Assembly: GCF_003182255.1 (NCBI RefSeq)
Contig: NZ_QGTQ01000011.1
Coordinates: 62,001 to 126,000 of the forward strand
Reading direction: 5' to 3'
Source of the DNA: Paenibacillus cellulosilyticus
GTDB taxonomy: Bacteria > Bacillota > Bacilli > Paenibacillales > Paenibacillaceae
DNA length: 64,000 nucleotides
In this document: piece by piece, positions 44,419 through 54,785 of the stretch
Layout: every line of letters starts with the position of its first letter
How positions within the stretch are numbered: position 1 is the first letter of the stretch
Program-made: the position numbers and the translations under genes
The notes under the pieces: model-generated
Database searches by the model: none
The model's input: only the letters and a program-made list of their open reading frames with translations
What the model was told of the DNA's origin: nothing

Positions 44419-47400
44419 CTACTTCGTATTGCTTTTCCAAGTTTCACTGTCTGAAGTTTTGTCATAATCATGGCTATTGGTGGCTTCCATGATATCGTAG
44501 TAAGCCCAATGTGTACTTGTCAGATCTACATATTGATTGAGCAGATCTTGATTGTTGTCTACATAACTTGTGTCGGCGTATCTCTCAAGCATACGGTTTA
44601 CCAAACTTACTACTTCAGCACGCGTGATGTTGTTCCCAGGTCTGAAGGTTCCGTCTGGATAACCTTTAATCCATCCTTTGGAAGCCGCAAACGAAATGTA
44701 ATCTCTTGCCCAGTCATTATCGGCAACGTCTGTGAACGTAACAGGCTCGCCTGTGATCAGTTCATCAAACCGAGATGCAATTGCTGCAAACTCCGCTCGA
44801 GTAATCTGCGCATCCGGTCTAAAGGTTCCGTCTGCGTAACCTGTAATGATGCCGAATTGCTCCATATATCCGATGGCATTGGCATACCATCTTGCAGGAT
44901 TAACATCTGTGAATTGGGATGCATACGTTTTGTCTACATCCATTTTCTCTACCAACAGACGCGCGAACATGACGGTAACTTCCGCTCTTGTCATATTCTT
45001 TTGGGAACCGAAGGTTTTGTCAGGATATCCTTGCATATAAGCAAAATGGTTTACCTTATCAAGCGCAGGTATATTCGTATTCGTATTCGTATCGGCAACT
45101 GTCCATTTGGCAGTCAGCGTAAGATCGGAATACACCGTATCCGTGCTGAAGTTCCACTCGCTGCCATCGGCTTTATACCAACCTGCAAAAATGTAACCGG
45201 TTCTTACTGGATCTGCGGGCTTTGTTAACAGATCACCCGCGGCTGCAGATTGCGTAGTTGATGATGGGGTGCCCCCGTCTCCGTTAAAGGTTATCGCATA
45301 ATTAGTCGTTCCAACAATGACTGAAGGAGTTGAAGGGGTCTGCACTTGCGGACTGTTATAAGCTATCGCATAGACTGAGAAGTTTTTAACATAGAGTGTC
45401 AGCGTCCAATCCGATTGATCAAGAGTGAGATACTCTCCGTCTGCATTCGGAACCGCGCTGATCACATTCACAGCGCTTCCGTGATAGCGATAAACCGTAT
45501 AACCGGACTTTCCTTGCACTTCTGCAGGAATAGGAACGATGACTTTAATTAGCCCATTCGTTCGTGTGATAAGTCCCTCAGAATTCCAATTAACAACTTC
45601 AGTAACCCGATAAAACTTTTCGATGAGCATATCCAAGTAGAGCCCAATTGTAAGATTATTGTTCTGCGCACTCGATTTGATTTTGCTCATCGCTGCTAAT
45701 TGATCGGTATCGTTCGATGATTCGTCGATTTTTTCGACTGTCATTTCAACCTTGGCGAAGCCTGTATTATTGTAGTCATTCAACAGGTAGTCTACTGCCT
45801 CAGGCTGCAAATTATCGATTACGATTGGCGGCGTGTCGCTGCCTTTCAACTTCAATGCGCTGCTAGCGTTATACGGGAATACGAGAGTTCCAAGATCTAC
45901 GACCTGTGTTGCCCCTCCGATTGTAACCGCAATAATTGCAGTTTTCTCCTCCAGCGTTATTTTCAGGTCGTAAACGCCTGCCGGTACATCATGGATCGTG
46001 AATTTACCGTCGGCATCAGTAAGCGCCGTCTCTCCGTATTGCGTATTGCCTTTCACAAGCTCAACGGTTGCTCCCGAAAGGTTATTGGAAGGCGTCTCGT
46101 CGTCAATTACGGTGCCGATTACAATATAATTGCCAGTTGCCGATACGACTTGCCATGTCGCGTTGTAGACGCGATCGCCTGTAGAACCTTTGTCTACCGT
46201 AACAGTAAGGGTTGGTTCTGACAGCCCCGTTCCCGTCCATCCCGCAAAGGTATAACCAAGTTTTGTCGGGTTGGTTAAAGTAAAGGCATCATCCGCAACA
46301 GTAAAGGTTGTCGGGTTGGATGAAGCAGTCGTTCCGCCGTCAAGATTATACGTGATCGTGTATACTTCAGCTTCAAAGACAGCCGTATAGGTAGCTGCCG
46401 CGTAGCTGTCCGAATCCTTCTGTGGAACAAACACAGCGCTCGTGCTGACCGTATCCCCGTTTGCGTCCTGCCATTCCACAAAGCGATAGCCTGGGTTTGC
46501 CGTTGCTGCTGAACCCACTGCTGTACCCGTTTCGGGGTTCAATGATTCATAAGTCGAACTGACTGTGCCACCAGTAGTCTGATTGGCTGCATATTCGATC
46601 GTTACTTTGCCGATCTCCGTCCACACGGCATAAAGAGTTACGGATAAATCGGTTTTATCCCAGTCCTTCACACTGTTCATGTCAGCATCGTAATACTTCG
46701 TTCCGTCGCTTGGTTGGTCAAAATATCCGACGAATGTATATCCCGCCTGACTCGGCGCTTCTGCTGTCGGCATAGGCTGATCATAAATTGCGGTCACACT
46801 GCCACTGCCGCCGCTTCCGCCGTTGTCGTCCAGCATCACAATTGAACTATTTGCTATCCATGTCGCGGTGTAGATGCGATCGTCTGTAGAACCTTTGCTT
46901 ACCGCTACAGTGAAGGTAGGTTCTGACAGCCCTGTTCCCGTCCATCCCGCAAAGGTATACCCTGGTCTCGTCGGGTTGGTCAAGGTAAAGCCTTCATCCT
47001 CGATTGTAAAGGTCCCCGGGTTCGATGGATTGACCGTTCCGTGATCCAGATCATACGTGATCGAGAAGTCGGTCAGGTCGAACTGTGCCGTATAGGTCTC
47101 GTTGCTGGTTGCTGGTTCGAGCGTCTTATCCCAGTCCGTGAACGTATACCCCGGTACGGTGGTGATGAACGGCGCTGTCGGCGTCGCTTCGTAGCGAACC
47201 TTCGGCATCGTATCGCCTATGGCCGTTCCTTTGATCGGGTCAATCACAAAGCTAATGTCATACAGGTTTCTCTTATAGTAGACATTAACGACCGTGCTGC
47301 CGTCCGCCGCGATCGTTTCCTGCGTGATCGCCTCGGCGGTGAAACCAGTGAACGTCTGTGCCACTGCGCTTGTCGTGTCACCGGTCGTTCCGTTCAAGGT

Positions 47401-50400
47401 TTCAACCAGCGCCGGGTCTGCAGGAGTACTGCCGTCTACTGCTTCTTGATAATGATTGACCGTGTACGCTATACCGGTGTTTGCTATCCAGTTAGCTGCA
47501 TAGTTTCTGTCGCCTGTTGAACCCTGCGCAATGGTGACCGTAGTTGTCGGTTCGTCGGTCAGGTCGGTACCCGTCCAACCGTCGAAGGTGTAACCCGGTC
47601 TTGTTGGGTTGTTCAGCGTAATGTCCACGCTTTCTACCGTGTAGGTATCAGGGTTTGCATTTACAACGCTGCCGCCGTCCAGATTGTAAGTGATCGAGAA
47701 GTCAGTCAGGTCGAACTGTGCCGTATAGGTCTCATTGCCGGTTGCAGGCTCGATCGTCTTATTCCAGCCAGTGAACGCATACCCCGGCTCGTCGATGATG
47801 ACCGGTTCTGTCGGTATTGCTTCGTAGCGAACCATCGGCGCGGTTTCGTCTGTGGTCGTCCCCTTCGTCGGGTCGATCACAAAACTGATGTCATACAGGT
47901 TTCTCTTATAGTAGACATTCACAACCGTGCTGCCGTCCCCTGCGATCGTTCCTTGCGTAATTGTCTCGGCGGTGAAGCCGTTGACCGTCTGTGCCACAGC
48001 ACTTGTCGTGTCACCGGTCGTTCCGTTTAGCGTTTCAACCAGCGCCGGAGCTGCAGGAGTACTGCCGTCTACCGCTTCTTGATAATGGTTGACCGTGTAT
48101 GCTGTCGTATTGCTTGGCGACCAGTTCGCTGCATAGTTTCTTACGTCTGTTGAACCCTGCGTAATGGTGACCGTAGTTGTCGGTTCGGTCAGGCCAGTGC
48201 CCGTCCAACCGTCGAAGATGTAACCTGGTCTTGTCGGGTTGTTCAGCGTAATGTCCGCGCTTTCTACTGTGTAGGTATCAGGGTTTGCATCTTCAACGCT
48301 GCCGCCGTTCAGATTGTAAGTAATCGTGAAGTCCGTCAGGTCGAATTGTGCCGTATAGGTTTCGTTGTCGGTTGCAGGTTCGATCGTCTTATCCCAGCCT
48401 GTGAACGTATACCCCGGCTGGTCAATGATGTTCGGTTCTGTCGGTGCTGCCTCGTAGCGAACCTTCGGCGTCGTTTCGTCAGTGGTCGTTCCCTTGCTCG
48501 GGTCGATCACATAGGTAATGTCATACAGGTTTCTCTTATAGTAGACATTCACAACCGTGCTGCCGTCCGCCGCGATCGTTCCCTGCGTGATCGCCTCGGC
48601 GGTGAAGCCAGTGAACGTCTGTGCCACTGCACTTGTGGTGTCCCCAGTCGTTCCGGTCAAGGTTTCAACCGTCGGGGCCGCGGAATAAGTGCCGTCTACC
48701 GCTTCCTGATAATGGTTGACCGTGTACGCTGTATTGGCGCTTGTCGTCCATTTGGCGTAGATATTAGTAGTCGATGTGATTGCTGTAGTAAAGTCAAATG
48801 CCGTGGTGCCGCCGTTTGTCGTTACCCATTGGTCAAATGTATAGCCCACTTTCGTCGGGGCTGTCGGTAAGACAGCTGCCCCGCCAGAAAGGATCGTTTG
48901 CGCGGCGGGCGTATCATACTTCTGCGCCCCATCATAGAAGGATACGCTGTAATAATGGATTACCTTGCTCGCGTCAGAACCAGAAAGCTGTGCCCCGGTG
49001 CTCTCGCCGTTGACATAGATGTCATAGGTACCAGGCGTTACGCCGCTAGCCGAATGTATAGCCCCGCTTGCTGTAAGGGAATATTTGCTCTCGCCGTCTT
49101 TCCAAAGCTCCACACTTTGGCCGGCATAGTCTACTCCGTCAAGCTTTAGCGTTACACTCGGAGAGAACGTATCGGCTACGGTCACCTTATCACTGCTAAC
49201 GGATGCTGGTGTATTCAATACTGTACCTGCAACCGAAGTGATCGTAGCATTGTTGATATATTCCGTCCCTACCGTTTCGTTGGATTCTACCTCCGCCTTA
49301 AAGGTCAATTCAACACTGCCGTTAGCGGGAACGGAGCTTATCGTATAAGGGAATGTCGCGGTCGGCTTAGAGTCACTGCCCTCTGTCATACTGCCGCTAA
49401 CCAACGTCAAGCCGCTTGGTAAAGCATCGTTAACGATGACATTAGAAATCGTACTGCTGCTCAGATTCGTAATCGTTATTTGGTAAGCTACATTCTCACC
49501 GGCAGCCACCGAACTGGAAGCCGGAGTCATTTCAATTTTCAACTTCGGCGTAATTTTACCGTTATTGCCCAGCTTGGTGATAAAGGCGCTGTCAGTACCT
49601 GTAACATCCCATTCATAGGCATCGGAATCGGAGGCAGTATCGGTGATATTACTGATCTTCGACACGGAAGCCTCTATGTCTGCGCCGATCTCTTTACGGT
49701 TACTTACAACCTCGCTGCCTTCTTTGGTAATGTCTTTATAATAATACGGATTATCTTCTACCGGTATGAAGCGCGTAGTTGCCGTTGCGACGCCATCACC
49801 CTCATATTTGCTGCTGTACAAAGAAGTGTCGGACGCATAGGCATCTCTTAATCCCACCGTATAAGTAAGCTGCACAGGGAGTAGATCAGGATTTGAATAT
49901 TGGCCCGGCGTTGGAGCTTTGCGGTCGCTGAACGTAATCAGCGGCAATTCCTTCGGAGGGATTATCCATTTCAATTCCCTGGTAGCACTATCATACTCGA
50001 CGGTCGTGTCCAAATCTGTAAACCCGTATGTAGTAACGGACCCTAATGACGATTTCACCGTTGCTGTTGCTGTACCCATTTGGGGAACTGTTTTTAACTC
50101 CATTTCATTGCCTAACACATCAGTGACTACGAGATTCAATGGTTCGCCGGACGCGCTTGTCTGTTCGAACGGGATGATTTTTTCCTGGGTAGCCGCCTCT
50201 ACCAATGCCCCCAGAGCCCCCATCGCATCATCAACCTTGGATAGATTACTCGCAGATACAAAATAAATATAATCATCTGCGTACACGTAGCCAGGGGTAC
50301 CGCCTACACCATACTTCTTATAATCCGTGCCCGCGTTGTTTGTAAGTGTGGTCAGCGCGGTATATACGCTTTTCAAAGTGGTTTGGCTTGTTGCAGCTGA

Positions 50401-51435
50401 CGCCAGTGTATTCGGCTTTAACATCGCCGTGGCCAGATTATCACCTTCATCCAGACCAAAGGCAATATTGAACCAAATAACATCTTTACCGCCGCTAAGT
50501 ACGCTGTACGCCTGCTTCAGCTCATCCTTCAACTTTGCCGCTGTCAAGATGGTCAGCGCCGAAATAGTCGCATTCCCGCTTGTGGTGGAGGTCGATGTTT
50601 CTGTTCCGTTCGGCGGACTGTTATACCAGTTGGGATACGCTCTGTTGGCATCACCATCGGTAAAAAGCAGAACATACGGAACCCTTTCCGTATCTTCGCT
50701 GCTATTGATTCGACCTGCAACGTCTGCTTTTAAAGCATTAATGGCTGTGTATAGCCCTGTTTGTGTGGCAGTACCTTGAGATGTAGATACTTCTAGGGCT
50801 GTTGTTGTCGTCGTTGCTCCGCCAAGTATTGTCTGGGTCAATCCTGCCTTCCGGGTTATTTTCTGACCACTGCTGGTTAAATAACGATCCGCAGCGTCGG
50901 ATTGATCACCAGTTGCAGACGTAGAATAGGACGCCAGAGGGAACAATGTGCCCACGTTGCTTCCCGTAGCAAGACCAAAATAATAGATACCGATACGGTT
51001 CCTCGGATTGGCAGCCATAATCGTTTCGATGCCCTTGTTTACGGCATCTTTCATTTTGGTAACACGTTCCGCAGTCATACTGCCCGACATATCCAGAACC
51101 ATCGCTACGTCCGCGGCCGCTTGTGCCCGTACCTCAGTGGAAGATGTGCGGACGTATTCCTGGGCTAACGCCGACAGCGTTACGTCGAATTGCGTTCCGT
51201 TCACGGAAATAGACTTGTCCGCCCAAACGCGGCCGTCATCGGACGCTGTGCCGAAGGTAGATGGCCTTGCAGCTGTGGACGGATCAGAGCTAAACTCCAC
51301 GACATAGTTGTTAAGCCCGGTCACTTGCGCTGCTGGCGCACCAGCCGACACACTTGTTGGCAGCATACCAATCAGCATTGTGGCAATTATAAGCCACGCG
51401 CAAATCTGGTTCATTCGCTTGTTCCTCAAGTTCAT
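44419..51435 (-). CDS. Giant VWA/InlB-repeat/SLH surface protein
   Basis: 2338 residues, secreted (signal peptide to about 31) and wall-anchored. A von Willebrand A domain at about 108-410 has the metal-site motif DMSGSM at 115-120. A DUF11-type domain lies near 620-740. Then come many Listeria-Bacteroides/InlB B-repeats (GYTFTGW, GYTFDGW) mixed with MucBP-like units (YTVNHYQEAVDG), including a long tandem repeat. A carboxypeptidase-like Ig domain is near 1775-1840, another InlB repeat follows, and three SLH domains at about 2150-2310 end it. ATG follows GGGGAGGAAGGCAT. An adhesin or matrix-binding role is inferred from the domains. Confidence 0.92.
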   Translation of the reverse strand: MNLRNKRMNQICAWLIIATMLIGMLPTSVSAGAPAAQVTGLNNYVVEFSSDPSTAARPSTFGTASDDGRVWADKSISVNGTQFDVTLSALAQEYVRTSSTEVRAQAAADVAMVLDMSGSMTAERVTKMKDAVNKGIETIMAANPRNRIGIYYFGLATGSNVGTLFPLASYSTSATGDQSDAADRYLTSSGQKITRKAGLTQTILGGATTTTTALEVSTSQGTATQTGLYTAINALKADVAGRINSSEDTERVPYVLLFTDGDANRAYPNWYNSPPNGTETSTSTTSGNATISALTILTAAKLKDELKQAYSVLSGGKDVIWFNIAFGLDEGDNLATAMLKPNTLASAATSQTTLKSVYTALTTLTNNAGTDYKKYGVGGTPGYVYADDYIYFVSASNLSKVDDAMGALGALVEAATQEKIIPFEQTSASGEPLNLVVTDVLGNEMELKTVPQMGTATATVKSSLGSVTTYGFTDLDTTVEYDSATRELKWIIPPKELPLITFSDRKAPTPGQYSNPDLLPVQLTYTVGLRDAYASDTSLYSSKYEGDGVATATTRFIPVEDNPYYYKDITKEGSEVVSNRKEIGADIEASVSKISNITDTASDSDAYEWDVTGTDSAFITKLGNNGKITPKLKIEMTPASSSVAAGENVAYQITITNLSSSTISNVIVNDALPSGLTLVSGSMTEGSDSKPTATFPYTISSVPANGSVELTFKAEVESNETVGTEYINNATITSVAGTVLNTPASVSSDKVTVADTFSPSVTLKLDGVDYAGQSVELWKDGESKYSLTASGAIHSASGVTPGTYDIYVNGESTGAQLSGSDASKVIHYYSVSFYDGAQKYDTPAAQTILSGGAAVLPTAPTKVGYTFDQWVTTNGGTTAFDFTTAITSTTNIYAKWTTSANTAYTVNHYQEAVDGTYSAAPTVETLTGTTGDTTSAVAQTFTGFTAEAITQGTIAADGSTVVNVYYKRNLYDITYVIDPSKGTTTDETTPKVRYEAAPTEPNIIDQPGYTFTGWDKTIEPATDNETYTAQFDLTDFTITYNLNGGSVEDANPDTYTVESADITLNNPTRPGYIFDGWTGTGLTEPTTTVTITQGSTDVRNYAANWSPSNTTAYTVNHYQEAVDGSTPAAPALVETLNGTTGDTTSAVAQTVNGFTAETITQGTIAGDGSTVVNVYYKRNLYDISFVIDPTKGTTTDETAPMVRYEAIPTEPVIIDEPGYAFTGWNKTIEPATGNETYTAQFDLTDFSITYNLDGGSVVNANPDTYTVESVDITLNNPTRPGYTFDGWTGTDLTDEPTTTVTIAQGSTGDRNYAANWIANTGIAYTVNHYQEAVDGSTPADPALVETLNGTTGDTTSAVAQTFTGFTAEAITQETIAADGSTVVNVYYKRNLYDISFVIDPIKGTAIGDTMPKVRYEATPTAPFITTVPGYTFTDWDKTLEPATSNETYTAQFDLTDFSITYDLDHGTVNPSNPGTFTIEDEGFTLTNPTRPGYTFAGWTGTGLSEPTFTVAVSKGSTDDRIYTATWIANSSIVMLDDNGGSGGSGSVTAIYDQPMPTAEAPSQAGYTFVGYFDQPSDGTKYYDADMNSVKDWDKTDLSVTLYAVWTEIGKVTIEYAANQTTGGTVSSTYESLNPETGTAVGSAATANPGYRFVEWQDANGDTVSTSAVFVPQKDSDSYAAATYTAVFEAEVYTITYNLDGGTTASSNPTTFTVADDAFTLTNPTKLGYTFAGWTGTGLSEPTLTVTVDKGSTGDRVYNATWQVVSATGNYIVIGTVIDDETPSNNLSGATVELVKGNTQYGETALTDADGKFTIHDVPAGVYDLKITLEEKTAIIAVTIGGATQVVDLGTLVFPYNASSALKLKGSDTPPIVIDNLQPEAVDYLLNDYNNTGFAKVEMTVEKIDESSNDTDQLAAMSKIKSSAQNNNLTIGLYLDMLIEKFYRVTEVVNWNSEGLITRTNGLIKVIVPIPAEVQGKSGYTVYRYHGSAVNVISAVPNADGEYLTLDQSDWTLTLYVKNFSVYAIAYNSPQVQTPSTPSVIVGTTNYAITFNGDGGTPSSTTQSAAAGDLLTKPADPVRTGYIFAGWYKADGSEWNFSTDTVYSDLTLTAKWTVADTNTNTNIPALDKVNHFAYMQGYPDKTFGSQKNMTRAEVTVMFARLLVEKMDVDKTYASQFTDVNPARWYANAIGYMEQFGIITGYADGTFRPDAQITRAEFAAIASRFDELITGEPVTFTDVADNDWARDYISFAASKGWIKGYPDGTFRPGNNITRAEVVSLVNRMLERYADTSYVDNNQDLLNQYVDLTSTHWAYYDIMEATNSHDYDKTSDSETWKSNTK
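46870..48760 (-). repeat. Three tandem ~630-bp repeats inside the giant surface protein gene
   Basis: The stretch TACAGGTTTCTCTTATAGTA recurs at 47261, 47894 and 48524, i.e. 633 and 630 bp apart. Each copy encodes about 210 residues: a MucBP-like unit followed by two InlB-type units. Copies are very similar at the DNA level, so copy number may change by recombination. Confidence 0.88.
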
Positions 51436-51965
51436 ATGCCTTCCTCCCCGTTGAAATAAATGATTAATGACGCCTATTGCAGACGATCCTGTACCTCCCT
51501 GCCTGTTTATAACAAGGCTGCCTTCTTGCTAAGAACGTGCGAGTCTCACGCAAACACAGACAGACCTTTCGACCCAGTTATATATAGGTCTATTAACCCA
51601 GTCATTATAATATAGAAGAATAAACGAAAAATAAACAAAATCCCGCTATTTTCGACTGATTTCCACCGTACACTTCCAAATCCGACCAAATAACGCGTCC
51701 GACAAACATGGTTATTCCGCCTATTCCGGGGTTAAGCCCCCCCTAAATGCTGGGACTTTTCACCTATTCCTAGAATGTAAAAAGCATTCTATTAAAAAGA
51801 GCTAGAAGTACGGCTAACTTACAAGGAGCTGGGCAGCTCATTCTTGTTGCCCATACAAAAACACCTCCAAGTTGTCCTCCACATCCTACGATATGGAAGC
51901 ACACCTGAAGGTGTTTGATTGGTCTCACGGTGTGTGTTCACTTCCGAGAGTCCCGTGACCCGCTC
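51436..51965. other. Gene-free intergenic region
   Basis: No gene is seen. On the minus strand TATAAT (about 51606-51611) could be the -10 for the giant protein gene. It is followed by two copies of ACTGGGT about 25 bp apart (51571-51603), possibly an operator. A small stem AGAATG/GCATTCT lies near 51773-51795. Confidence 0.5.
51857..51917 (-). terminator. Probable terminator of the sigma/anti-sigma operon
   Basis: AAACACCTTC pairs across a large loop with GGAGGTGTTTTTG on the minus strand. Confidence 0.55.
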
Positions 51966-52796
51966 TTATTGCTGCGGAGCCATGTTATTGTAGATGTTCG
52001 TCGCGTTGACCTTGCCTGTGCTGACATCATCGGTCGTGAAGCCGGACACGATGTTCCCAACCTTGAATTCCTTCTGCAGCAGCTCTTCGGATGGTGCGGC
52101 GGTCGTCGGACCGTCGATGCCCATCTTCGTCTCTTGCGTCACGGTAACCCACAGATCGCCGACCTTGAAGCTGTTGCCGTCCTCACTTACTTCGGAGATG
52201 ACGCCATCGATGTTGACAGCGACCTTGCCCTGAACCGCTGGCTTCGCTTCGCTGTCCTGCGCCTCGTCTTCCTTCTCTGGTGCGATAAGGTTGTAGATCA
52301 CGTCCGCCGTCACTTTGCCCGTGCTGACGTCCTGAGAGGTATAGCCAGACACGATGTCGCCAACTTCGAACTTCTTCTGCAGCAGCTCATCGGAAGGCTT
52401 CGCTGCCGTCGGCTCGCTGCTGCCCAGCTTCGTTTGATCCGTGACGTCCACCCACAGCTCGCCAACCTTGAAGCTCTTGCCGTCCTCACACACTTCGGAG
52501 ATGATGCCGTCAATGTTGACGGCCATCTTGCCCATGGTCGGCGGCTTCGTCATTACGCTAGTCGTAGGCTGAGACGAAGGCGTCGACGCCGGAGCGTCCT
52601 GATTGAGCGTAATAATGCCCACCGCGAGCGCTGCGCACGCCGCGATGCCAACCGTCCAGCCGATTACTTTTCTCTTCTTGGATAATTCCATGTTCATCGT
52701 CTCCTTATGCTTCATCAATTTGTTATAGGTTGCTTCTTGAAAATTCTCGCTCGTCTTCAAATGGGACATTGCGGACTTATAAACAGACTTCTTCAT
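51966..52796 (-). CDS. Membrane anti-sigma-like protein with two repeated external domains
   Basis: About 276 residues. A cytoplasmic N-terminus of about 44 residues, one transmembrane helix (about 45-62, VIGWTVGIAACAALAVGIIT) and an external part follow. The external part is two copies of a roughly 75-residue unit: VNIDGIISEVCEDGKSFKVG, then LLQKKFEVGDIVSGYTSQDV. These resemble OB-like DUF5666-type modules. The ATG at 52796 follows GGAGGCATCGAGG, and the gene overlaps the sigma factor end by 20 bp, so the two are coupled. Its position and topology indicate the anti-sigma partner, although the N-terminus has no zinc-binding motif. Confidence 0.8.
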   Translation of the reverse strand: MKKSVYKSAMSHLKTSENFQEATYNKLMKHKETMNMELSKKRKVIGWTVGIAACAALAVGIITLNQDAPASTPSSQPTTSVMTKPPTMGKMAVNIDGIISEVCEDGKSFKVGELWVDVTDQTKLGSSEPTAAKPSDELLQKKFEVGDIVSGYTSQDVSTGKVTADVIYNLIAPEKEDEAQDSEAKPAVQGKVAVNIDGVISEVSEDGNSFKVGDLWVTVTQETKMGIDGPTTAAPSEELLQKEFKVGNIVSGFTTDDVSTGKVNATNIYNNMAPQQ

Positions 52797-53274
52797 CCTC
52801 GATGCCTCCAATCTTCTCCTTGAGAATTGCGCGCCCTCTCGCCATCCATGTCCCCACCGTGGCTGGTTTGGCCTCAAGGATCGTTGCGATCTCCTGAATG
52901 GAATAACCTTCGTAATAGTGCAAATGGATCGGAATCCGATATTTCTTGTCCAAGGCCAACACGGCCTGCAGAACGTCGCTCTCTTCCTTGGGAAGGTAGC
53001 TCAGGTCTTCGGGAACCGGGTTGCGGCTGCGGAACCACCCGGCCTTCAGCATATTTTTGCTTCTATTCATTGTCGCTCGGATTAGCCAAGCTTTCTCGTG
53101 TTCGCCGTTATCGAATACGGGGCGCTTCTGCAAATAGGCGAGAAACACGTCCTGCGCCACTTCCTCCGCGTCCGCTGTATTCTTCAGGTACGCGAACGCA
53201 ATCCTGATCAAGCTTGGCGAATAAAGATCCAAGGCCCGTCGCACAGATTCATTGAGCTCGAATGAATTGTACAC
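52777..53274 (-). CDS. ECF-type RNA polymerase sigma factor
   Basis: 165 residues. Region 2 (SPSLIRIAFAYLKNTADAEE, VAQDVFLAYL) binds the -10 and core polymerase. Region 4 (YYEGYSIQEIATILEAKPAT, VGTWMARGR) binds the -35. The start is GTG at 53274, directly after AAAGGAGGTGCTGAG; an in-frame GTG-initiated extension to 53316 is less likely. It is followed by an overlapping membrane anti-sigma gene, so it probably responds to an envelope signal. I do not see an obvious self-regulated promoter. Confidence 0.93.
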   Translation of the reverse strand: MYNSFELNESVRRALDLYSPSLIRIAFAYLKNTADAEEVAQDVFLAYLQKRPVFDNGEHEKAWLIRATMNRSKNMLKAGWFRSRNPVPEDLSYLPKEESDVLQAVLALDKKYRIPIHLHYYEGYSIQEIATILEAKPATVGTWMARGRAILKEKIGGIEDEEVCL

Positions 53275-53411
53275 CTCAGCACCTCCTTTCACCTTCAATA
53301 CAACTGGGCGCACCATTATTTTTCACGAGAGCAAATTTTTTTTGAGAAAAATATGTCCTGTGTGGCTCTAGACGAGCCGCAGCGTACAAAGGGATGCAAT
53401 CTTCAGACAGC

Positions 53412-53442
53412 AAAAAATCCCGCCTCATATCGAGACGGGACT
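53412..53442 (-). terminator. Terminator of the YesMN/binding-protein operon
   Basis: Stem TCCCGcCTC/GAGaCGGGA followed on the minus strand by TTTTTTGC. Confidence 0.82.
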
Positions 53443-53458
53443 TCAGCGGAATCTTCTA

Positions 53459-54772
53459 TTACTGCTGTTTATCCAGCATCGCCTGCAAATCCTGCATATA
53501 CATCTGCGGCGTGTAATCGCCGCTGGAGATGAGCAGCTGCGCATTATTCCAAGCGGCAGCCTGCGACTCTGGATCGAACAAGGCTTCGAACCATAACGCG
53601 CCGTTGCGGACGTTATCGATCTTCGACTGCGCCATTCGTGTCAGCTCCGGCACATCGGAAGGCATATGCTGCACATTAAAGCCGGAGATGACGCCGTTCG
53701 CCGCCATCGCTTTATCGCCATAGCCGGTGAACACGGCCTTGAGCCAATCCTTCATCGTATTGTCGTACGCAGCAGACGATAACGATGTCGTCAGCCCTGC
53801 GTTCATGGACCAATCGTCCTTCGTTCCCTTACCGCCGGGAACGAGCGGAATGTTGAACAAACCAATCGCATCGGTGCCGATATGGTTCTTGTCCGGGTTG
53901 TTGAAGTCCCTTAGACTCCAGCTGCCGGTGTAGAACATTGCTGCATTCCCTTTCAGGAACAATGCCGACGCTTCATCCATCTCGGTCCGATTCACATTCT
54001 TGCCGAAATAACCTTGCAGCGACATTCGCTGCACAATCGCAGCCGCTTCAATAAAGCCCGGATCGGTCACCTTCAGCTCCTTGCGATCGACCTTCTGCAT
54101 CACATCGTAGCCATATTTGCGGATGACGTAACCGTTAATGAGGCGCGTAATCGGCCACTTCTGCGCACCCGACAGCGCGAACGGCTGAATGCCATTCGCC
54201 TGGAACACTTCAGCGGCGTGCATCAGATCATCCCAGGTCTCGGGCTCGGATAGTCCGTATTTGGCAAACAGGTCCTTGTTGTACCAAAAGCCTTCGATGT
54301 TAATCTCGAGCGGCAGCGCGTATACGCCCTTGTTGCGCACCATCGACTTCAGCAGCTTCACAGCAGCCGGATTCAGCTCGTTCTGAAGCCCAATCTCGTT
54401 GAACAGCTTCTCAATATCGAGAATAAGGCCGTTATCGGCCAACTGCTCAAGCGGTCTTCCCGATTCGTAGGAGAAGATTTCCGGTAGATCATTGCTAGCG
54501 GCTAACAGCTGCATTTTTTGCACCAAATCCGATGTATTCACGTTCTCGAACTCATATTTCACCGTTGGATGCAGCTTCTCATACGCGCGCGCCTGCTCGC
54601 TAATAATTCTCGGCTGCTGCTCCTCCAGGTCCGATGAGACAAAATGAATCGTTCGAACCGGATCAGAAATCGTGTTCTGCTCGTCCGACATATAAGAGCT
54701 GCTGCCTCCGCAGGACGCGAGAAGCAGACAGCAGGCCGCAATGAGGCACAATGCCGCAGCGGGCTTCAACAT
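53459..54772 (-). CDS. Carbohydrate ABC transporter binding lipoprotein in a two-component operon
   Basis: About 437 residues. A signal peptide ends in the lipobox LASC. The body is a family-1 solute-binding fold (YKFENVNTS-type N-lobe, KYGLSEPETWDDLMHAAEVF, FYTGSWSLRDFNNPDKNHIG). A frame opens at 54814, but AGGAGGTGGTCCGCC precedes the ATG at 54772, only 13 bp after the response-regulator stop. No permease or ATPase genes are nearby, so this protein may serve as a sugar sensor for the YesM-like kinase or join a remote transporter. Confidence 0.9.
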   Translation of the reverse strand: MLKPAAALCLIAACCLLLASCGGSSSYMSDEQNTISDPVRTIHFVSSDLEEQQPRIISEQARAYEKLHPTVKYEFENVNTSDLVQKMQLLAASNDLPEIFSYESGRPLEQLADNGLILDIEKLFNEIGLQNELNPAAVKLLKSMVRNKGVYALPLEINIEGFWYNKDLFAKYGLSEPETWDDLMHAAEVFQANGIQPFALSGAQKWPITRLINGYVIRKYGYDVMQKVDRKELKVTDPGFIEAAAIVQRMSLQGYFGKNVNRTEMDEASALFLKGNAAMFYTGSWSLRDFNNPDKNHIGTDAIGLFNIPLVPGGKGTKDDWSMNAGLTTSLSSAAYDNTMKDWLKAVFTGYGDKAMAANGVISGFNVQHMPSDVPELTRMAQSKIDNVRNGALWFEALFDPESQAAAWNNAQLLISSGDYTPQMYMQDLQAMLDKQQ

Positions 54773-54785
54773 GGCGGACCACCTC

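Noticed and set aside
47041-48870. Repeated plus-strand frames opposite the giant surface gene
   Set aside because: They repeat only because the antisense gene does; no start signals.
51480-51640. A c-di-GMP or other riboswitch in the leader of the giant surface gene
   Set aside because: GC-rich hairpins and repeats are present but no conserved aptamer core could be matched.
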